Shown here: in pieces, positions 60,201-64,000 of the stretch | Position numbering within the stretch: the first letter of the stretch is position 1 | How the letters are laid out: each line of letters opens with the position of its first letter | Assembly: GCA_030062745.1 (NCBI GenBank) | Contig: CP099848.1 | Span: forward strand, 7,833,501-7,897,500 | DNA length: 64,000 nt | DNA from: Capitulum mitella | Taxonomy: Eukaryota; Arthropoda; Thecostraca; Pollicipedomorpha; Pollicipedidae | Direction of reading: 5' to 3' | Program-made: the position numbers and the translations under genes | Notes under the pieces: generated by a model | Databases searched by the model: none | What the model saw: only the letters and a program-made list of their open reading frames with translations | Told to the model about the DNA's origin: nothing

Positions 60201-63200
60201 ATTAATTGAATTCTGCAGAGGTCCGGCTCGCGCCATGTGGCACGCCACGAATTGTTTCGAAACATACATTGGAAACTGTCCGCCGAGTTGGCGCACCCGA
60301 TGGTGCCACTTGTGTCGCGATCGGCTGACGCATTGGTTGCTAGACTTTTGGAAGCTTGATCTGAACAAACACCTCGATCTGAATTTTTCCGAACGACCGC
60401 CATGTATGAAATCTCGCTCCCTAAAATCGCGCAAGCACGCTTCCAGCTCCTTCGATTTCGGGTAATGAAAAACCTAGAAAATGTACTGCACAGCGTTCTT
60501 TTTTAGCAACGGCCAGCTTGTATCGTTTTTTTTCACGCAAGGGAGAGTTTATTGTCATCTCCTACCATTTACAGGCGTTAATCAATGACTAGAGAGCAAA
60601 TAAGCTTTGACCAAAATCGACAAATGGCGGGCATTATCAGGATCAGTCAGAACGCAACAGGTACACATCGGCAGCGGGACACCATCACGGCGACAAAGCA
60701 AACAGGAACACACAACACAACAAACAATTCATAGCAACACAGTAGTAACGCTACATCGTGTTTGGCAATTTCAACGGAGGGCCCCTAGGCTGATTTGCGG
60801 ATCACCCGCGCAAAGTACTGCCCGAAGACACCGCCGCCGTTTTACTGCGGTCGACGTAAAACAAGATCGGCCAGCAGCGTTTTTCCCCTCGGTCGCGGTG
60901 AGACGGCCGGCAACGAAACCAAGCCCATGGTGCCGATCACCTCGTACGACTTCCGACTGGCCCTGAATTGAGGGATGAATGGCATAGTCCTCCCCCCGAC
61001 GCAGACAGCGTCGTGTCACCTCGTGCGACTTCCGACTGGCCCTGGACAGAGGGATGAATGGCACTGCCCCCGCCCCTCTCTCCTCCTCAGACAGGGCCGT
61101 ATCACCACGTACGAGTTCCGACTGGCCCTGGACAGGGGGATGAATGGCACTGCCCCCGCCCCTCTCTCCTCCTCAGACAGGGCCGTATCACCACGTACGA
61201 GTTCCGACCGGCCCTGGACAGGGGGATGAACGGCACAACCTCCCCCCGTCCAGACAGGGGCGTGTCACCTCGTGCGACTACCGACTGGCCCTGGACAGAG
61301 AGAGGCACAGCCCACCCCCCCCCCCCCCCCCCCCAGACAGGGCCGTGGCGCGACGTAAAGTCGTCGGCGGGCCCGGCCGGCACGTAACCGGCTGCTGCTG
61401 TCGGCGACCAGCCATAGAGGTCACCCTGAAGCGGAGGGGCAGACGCCGGGCAAAGCCCGGTGAGGCGCCCACCAGTCATTTTTCCCTGCTAGACGGAAAG
61501 CGGACTGATGAAAACTAGCGCATCTGAGTCACCAGAACCTGTTAGACTTTTTGCTCCATATTTTTGGCATCTTTTTTGCTATTGTAATGATGCGGTTTAC
61601 CACTTTTTAACCTTCAGTCTAGGGCTTTTTACATCCCGTTTATTACGGGAATGGCGCAGTAGACAGACAGCGTTAGCTTCTTGAACTCAAGAAACCGGTT
61701 GTATACTGCCACCGTAAATGCATTCCTAAGATTCATCTGCGATAAAAGGGGATTTTCTACGGTGGTTGACAACAGCAACAAAAAAAGAACTTTGGAAGAA
61801 AGGTCGCTGACTGTTCTGCAGCTTTAAGTTTTCTGAGAAATGCCTAGAAGCATTACAGTTGAATAAATTAAATATTACTCACCATCCTCGTATGTTTTTA
61901 AGCCAATGATTATGCAAAATACGAGCTTCTGGCAGCAGCGACGAGTTTAATATCAACGACATGGTTCTCGCGGCGGATTTGAAACATCATTTGTGGTGGC
62001 CGACGGAAACTAGGCATTGGTCATCTATGAGCATTGCATGCAGACTAGAGCTTCATTATCTCGACATCTCAACTAAAATATTTTTGCAGTCTACGGTTGG
62101 CCAAACACAAGCGGCCAAACAAAGCGTGTGGTCAGAGCCGTCCTAGTTCCCACTTGGCTATTCACTAATATTTACTGGCCATGGCTCGCCCAGCCTCATT
62201 CATTTGCCATGCAACAGATGTAATTCCTGTGCAAATCAAGTGCTATAAACTGTACGCCAGGTCTTTAGATCGAGGAAAATTGCTTTGAACTCGGAACCAC
62301 AAAATTTTAAGGCATGCTGTGGACTTACGTCGATTCATGTTCCGCAGTCTACAGCTTGGTGCCTCAGCTCAATGCACGTGATGAAGCTGAAGCGTTTCCT
62401 TTAAAGAGAATATACGCTTTGGTCGACGTCTCAAAATCAGATTAGGATGGCTCGCAAATGTTGCTGCACACATTTTCATCACCAATTTTTGGGAGATATT
62501 GGGACGACCGAAAACATCAGTAATAAAAACGATATTCTGACGTAGCCTGATGTTCTCAGTTCAAAATACACTCAGTACAAAAAAAAACATTCTGGGCAAA
62601 CGAATGTCGGCGTTGTTTTTTTCAGTGAAGCTAGCACGGCTCGGTGCTCGGGGCCTTTTCAGTGCAGATCGCCCGTCTCGACGTACCGCCGTTGACAGAC
62701 AGCGCGATCGTTCCAGAGTCGGCGAGCGAGGACGGCGTGGATATCTGCGAACGTGTCAAGAACGTGCACCTGAGGCCGGCTAGGATCGTGCAATGGAGAA
62801 GACACGTGCTCGCAAAGTGAGACGTGTGGTCTACCCGCACGCTTGGTGGGCGAATGGAAACACAAGCGGACGGATACTTGTGCGTCAAAATCTGACAGAT
62901 ACTGGGAGACGTCCTCCCGCCTTGGTTTGTCCGGTGTAGCTTGCCGACAAAGGCTCATGGCTTCATATTTTCAGTACGCGGATCTGGCCGACACCGTTAT
63001 CTTTTCGAAAACAAAAATAAGTTTTCAAGTCATGGTATACCCAGTCTTCCTGACATCATATGACGCATGGATAGAGTTTTTAGGTACAGTTTGTAGTTCT
63101 TTGTCCGCCCTTTTTCGGATAAAATATAGCATTGCGGGATGATAATGTACGGGATACGACAACTGTCAAGGGTAAGGTTCCGCCAATCTCACCGATCGGT

Positions 63201-63544
63201 TTTCATCCTGTTCTGGTCGTGCGGTTGGTGTGCTACAGTTGTTTGAATTGATTTTTGCGCGGTATTATAGATTTGCATCAAGAGAATGCGCTGTTCTCTC
63301 GTCCCAATATCTCCAAAGGGACGGAGAATAGTTTCGCTGGTTTGAGCGCCCTGTTGGTACGCCTGCCTGTACTGCGTATGAACAGAGACTGACTGAAGGG
63401 AAACAGCTAACCGGCCGGTGGATCCTTCGCGACAGAATGGGCGGGCGGATCCGACTGATCTGCGAGACAACCGGCTTCCCGGCGCCCGTGGTGACTTGGT
63501 ACAAGGGCGACCGCCTCGTCACCGGCGACCGACACCGGATCACG
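52811..63544 (+). CDS. IMP-L2-like secreted two-Ig-domain protein (partial gene, spliced)
   Basis: Exons assigned are 52811-52915, 53199-53262, 53800-53948, 57026-57151, 59425-59494 and about 63436-63544, with further coding beyond the window. Borders are GT/AG, and phases fit across the first five (0, 1, 0, 0, 1). The product begins with a signal peptide, then a short Arg-rich linker. Ig domain 1 follows (Cys in VVIRCEF, Trp in VDWLRD, partner Cys in GVYTCQG), then the start of Ig domain 2 (RIRLICETTGFPAPVVTWY). IMP-L2 is an ecdysone-inducible secreted protein of arthropods that binds insulin-like peptides and damps insulin signalling. Domain order, linker position and TPP/YTC-type motifs fit it best. 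The inter-domain exon is unresolved. Another secreted I-set Ig protein is the main alternative. Confidence 0.72.
53199..53262 (+). CDS. IMP-L2-like gene, linker exon
   Basis: The exon is bounded by GTGTCCGCAG (acceptor, ending 53198) and ATG/GTGAGT (donor at 53263). Its 64 bases enter in phase 0 and leave in phase 1, exactly what the flanking exons require. It encodes AVAGSDGIDF then RRLRRSRSPRH, a short basic segment between the signal peptide and Ig domain 1. In IMP-L2 proteins this region is variable and charged. An alternative acceptor at 53230 would break the phase. Confidence 0.6.
53263..53799 (+). other. Intron 2 of the IMP-L2-like gene
   Basis: 537 bases bounded by GTGAGT and CGCCCGCAG. 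It holds a 38 bp minisatellite (53333-53560) and otherwise nothing recognised. Confidence 0.6.
53333..53560. repeat. 38 bp minisatellite in intron 2
   Basis: Six units of GAACCAGAGTACTCTACAGA then GCAGGACATTGACGGGGT start at about 53341, 53379, 53417, 53455 and 53493, with a degenerate last unit. Strict 38 base spacing and few substitutions suggest recent amplification. Confidence 0.9.
53800..53948 (+). CDS. IMP-L2-like gene, first half of Ig domain 1
   Basis: The acceptor CGCCCGCAG ends at 53799; a second possible acceptor ends at 53784 in the same phase. The exon encodes ATGPFLRVGTAPPPTDTV, then SMFDSVVIRCEFQGSPPPSV and DWLRDGVVIRK. The B-strand Cys and the F/W of the C strand (VDW) are the I-set Ig landmarks. 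An upstream stop at 53775-53777 rules out a longer exon. The donor AAG/GTCAGC leaves phase 0. Confidence 0.75.
54180..54230. repeat. (TA)n microsatellite
   Basis: About 50 bases of uninterrupted TA inside intron 3. Confidence 0.95.
55660..56130. other. GC-rich, CpG-dense block in intron 3
   Basis: GGCCGGCC-type words dominate, and both strands are open for long stretches. It could be an intronic regulatory island or alternative promoter, but no exon borders are convincing. Confidence 0.3.
57026..57151 (+). CDS. IMP-L2-like gene, middle of Ig domain 1
   Basis: The acceptor is GTGCTCTCTGGCAG, ending 57025, and the donor CAG/GTCAGT is at 57152. The exon is 42 codons, phase 0 in and out. It encodes AGLAESVEEQTNSLDTLL, then TKPPEALVSTSARLYLD and CMTPADQ. 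In fly IMP-L2 the corresponding stretch also has an acidic linker followed by a beta strand and a short turn leading to the YTC motif, matching SARLYLD...ADQ then GVYTC in the next exon. Confidence 0.7.
57152..59424 (+). other. Intron 4 of the IMP-L2-like gene
   Basis: About 2.3 kb between GTCAGT and TTTCAG. It contains the 75 bp tandem repeat at 57787-58120. The rest shows no supported feature. Confidence 0.55.
57787..58120. repeat. 75 bp minisatellite open in several frames
   Basis: CCCTCGGCTCCGGTCCAGAC recurs at 57787, 57891, 57966 and 58041. The last intervals are exactly 75 bases, and the first is an expanded 104. Because 75 is 25 codons, a plus frame reads GSGPDGSRQLPPDHQM then SVSVSPATL repeatedly, and a minus frame is equally open (MIGRELSGAVWTGAEGC). 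The dual-strand openness and intronic position favour a non-coding minisatellite. Confidence 0.85.
59425..59494 (+). CDS. IMP-L2-like gene, end of Ig domain 1
   Basis: The acceptor CGATCAATTTCAG ends 59424 and the donor GACG/GTAAGG is at 59495. The exon encodes GVYTCQGQTAYQTKSVSTRL then FVDG. YTC holds the F-strand cysteine that pairs with IRC in the exon at 53800. Enters in phase 0 and leaves in phase 1. The match to the fly sequence around YTC and the following strand is the strongest single piece of evidence for the family. Confidence 0.8.
59690..60460 (+). repeat. Dispersed repeat R3, copy 2, within the IMP-L2-like gene
   Basis: It aligns with 35931-37050 over CAGGCCTGTGCACCCGCTTAGT at the left and from about 60040 to 60440 on the right. 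The blocks GGGTGCCGACCACAAAA, GGCGCACCCGATGGTGCCAC and CGCCATGTATGAAATCTC are shared. The middle part differs and contains a tRNA-like segment. It lies in the intron after the exon at 59425. Confidence 0.65.
59840..59904 (-). other. tRNA-like (SINE head) sequence
   Basis: On the minus strand, TGGCCTAATGGTAAGAG is a good pol III box A and GTTTCGAATCC a good box B at about the right distance. The acceptor and T stems do not pair well, so it is a degenerate tRNA or the head of a SINE, not a functional tRNA gene. Confidence 0.45.
60903..60967 (+). other. Candidate inter-domain linker exon of the IMP-L2-like gene
   Basis: The frame reads TAGNETKPMVPITSYDFRLAL. In IMP-L2 proteins a K-P-x-I...L segment sits just before Ig domain 2, so this is a good positional and sequence candidate. 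Ending after CCTGAA would give the phase needed for the next exon, but the following bases are TTGAGG, not GTGAGG, so there is no canonical donor. No acceptor in this frame fits the phase-1 end of the previous exon. It may be a decayed exon, an assembly error, or coincidence. Confidence 0.35.
60930..61345 (+). repeat. ~77-86 bp minisatellite derived from the candidate linker exon
   Basis: TTCCGACTGGCCCTG recurs at 60951, 61030, 61116, 61202 (ACCGG variant) and 61279 (TACCG variant), giving intervals of 79, 86, 86 and 77. The two central units each carry CCCCTCTCTCCTCCTCAG before ACAGGGCCG, a near-ideal splice acceptor, and one frame reads GRITTYEFRLALDRG. No unit has a GT donor after the coding-like part. 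A C-run of about 21 bases ends the array. Confidence 0.85.
61346..63398. other. Intronic DNA of the IMP-L2-like gene, nothing resolved
   Basis: About 2 kb. GC-rich at its left edge (61346-61460), otherwise AT-moderate. A TTTTCAGTGCAG acceptor-like site near 62660 precedes a short open stretch (62666-62800), but no donor or homology supports an exon. Confidence 0.3.
63436..63544 (+). CDS. IMP-L2-like gene, start of Ig domain 2
   Basis: The exon encodes MGGRIRLICETTGFPAPV, then VTWYKGDRLVTGDRHRIT, ending at ACG/GTACGG (donor at 63545, phase 0). The Cys and TWY are I-set landmarks, and GDRHRI corresponds to the conserved G-x-RH-R segment of IMP-L2 domain 2. The 5' border is uncertain: an acceptor ending 63435 needs an upstream phase-2 exon, while one ending near 63398 (adding GKQLTGRWILRDR) would join directly to the phase-1 exon at 59425. 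The next exon, with the partner Cys, lies beyond the window. Confidence 0.75.
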
Positions 63545-64000
63545 GTACGGCCAGGGGTGGGGCTGGAATGCCAGTCACGTGCCAAGACGGCTTCAGGAAC
63601 ACTCGCCTGTTTCCGTTTCTTGCCTCGTCAGCACGGGATAGGAAGACCGATGAAGCGTAAGAATATCACTAACGTATGGTTGGTTCCATGATAACGGGTT
63701 TTTAATTACATTATTTGAGCCACTATTCCCGGGTGTACTTCAGGTTCTCCATGTCCATAAAAGGTGTTCGACTACAAAACGAGGAACCTCTTGCCACGCA
63801 TACCATGTATTCGAGAATACTAGCTCGAAAGCCGAGACTGAGAACGGAGAGCGGGCATAGGTTGATTAGAGAGGGAGATAGGTTGATTCGTGCACTCCCA
63901 GCAAAATCCAAACACACTGAAGAAATTTACATGGACTGACAATTCGAAAGCATTGAGTCAACTGGCTTGTTTTGAACATTGAGCCAGCTGCAGGTTGAAA
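63545..64000. other. Start of the next intron, window edge
   Basis: After the GTACGG donor no exon with the expected second Ig-domain cysteine is seen, so the gene continues to the right of the window. Confidence 0.45.

Noticed and set aside
61346..61460. Possible linker exon after the C-run acceptor (reading RAVARRKVVGGPGRHV)
   Set aside because: The available donor (CCCG/GTGAGG) gives the wrong phase for the Ig2 exon, and the sequence has no family resemblance.
62550..62800. Possible exon after TTTTCAGTGCAG near 62660
   Set aside because: No donor in a compatible phase and no similarity to the IMP-L2 linker; kept only as intronic sequence.

Overview
This is a eukaryotic, most likely arthropod, genomic window. 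It has no operons, no compact gene packing and no long uninterrupted reading frames. It is full of TA/CA/GATA microsatellites, minisatellites, MITE-like elements, tRNA-derived SINE-like pieces and decayed Penelope-like retroelements. The one host gene I can support is spread over short exons with canonical GT/AG borders. Its GC-rich codons and its family suggest an arthropod, perhaps a crustacean. That placement is inference, not a direct observation.

Layout. 1-5 kb: microsatellites, two copies of a ~155 bp MITE, and a nested pair of terminal-inverted-repeat (TIR) elements whose bodies are degenerate ~30 bp tandem repeats. 5-20 kb: a Penelope-like fragment on the minus strand, a ~150 bp tandem array, two direct copies of a ~1.2 kb repeat with TTAACCC/GGGTTAA-like ends, a 680 bp TIR element holding an exon-like reading frame, and a fold-back element. 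20-30 kb: a GC-rich block with a tandem repeat, mostly featureless DNA, then a third, inverted copy of the ~1.2 kb repeat. 30-32.5 kb: a broken Penelope-like element (reverse transcriptase, then GIY-YIG-type C-terminus) split by an insertion of about 0.9 kb. 33-41 kb: more ~30 bp arrays, a 1.1 kb dispersed repeat, a SINE and a second copy of the inner TIR element. 41-52.8 kb: mostly unassigned DNA with GC-rich islands and stem-loop palindromes.

52.8-64 kb (plus strand): a gene for a secreted two-immunoglobulin-domain protein that best fits the IMP-L2 family (ecdysone-inducible insulin/IGF-like peptide binding protein). I resolve a signal-peptide exon, a short linker exon, three exons that together build Ig domain 1, and an exon opening Ig domain 2. 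Intron phases agree across the first five exons. The linker between the two Ig domains is not resolved, and the gene runs off the right edge. A minisatellite at 60.93-61.35 kb seems to have grown from a candidate linker exon; several units carry a strong splice-acceptor-like tract but none has a GT donor.

I see no prokaryotic features, CRISPR array, or convincing novel multi-gene system. The most unusual items are the exon-derived minisatellite in the IMP-L2-like gene, the nested TIR elements made of 30 bp repeats, the TIR element with an exon-like ORF, and the conserved TGACCT-N-AGGTCA sites in the three copies of the 1.2 kb repeat.
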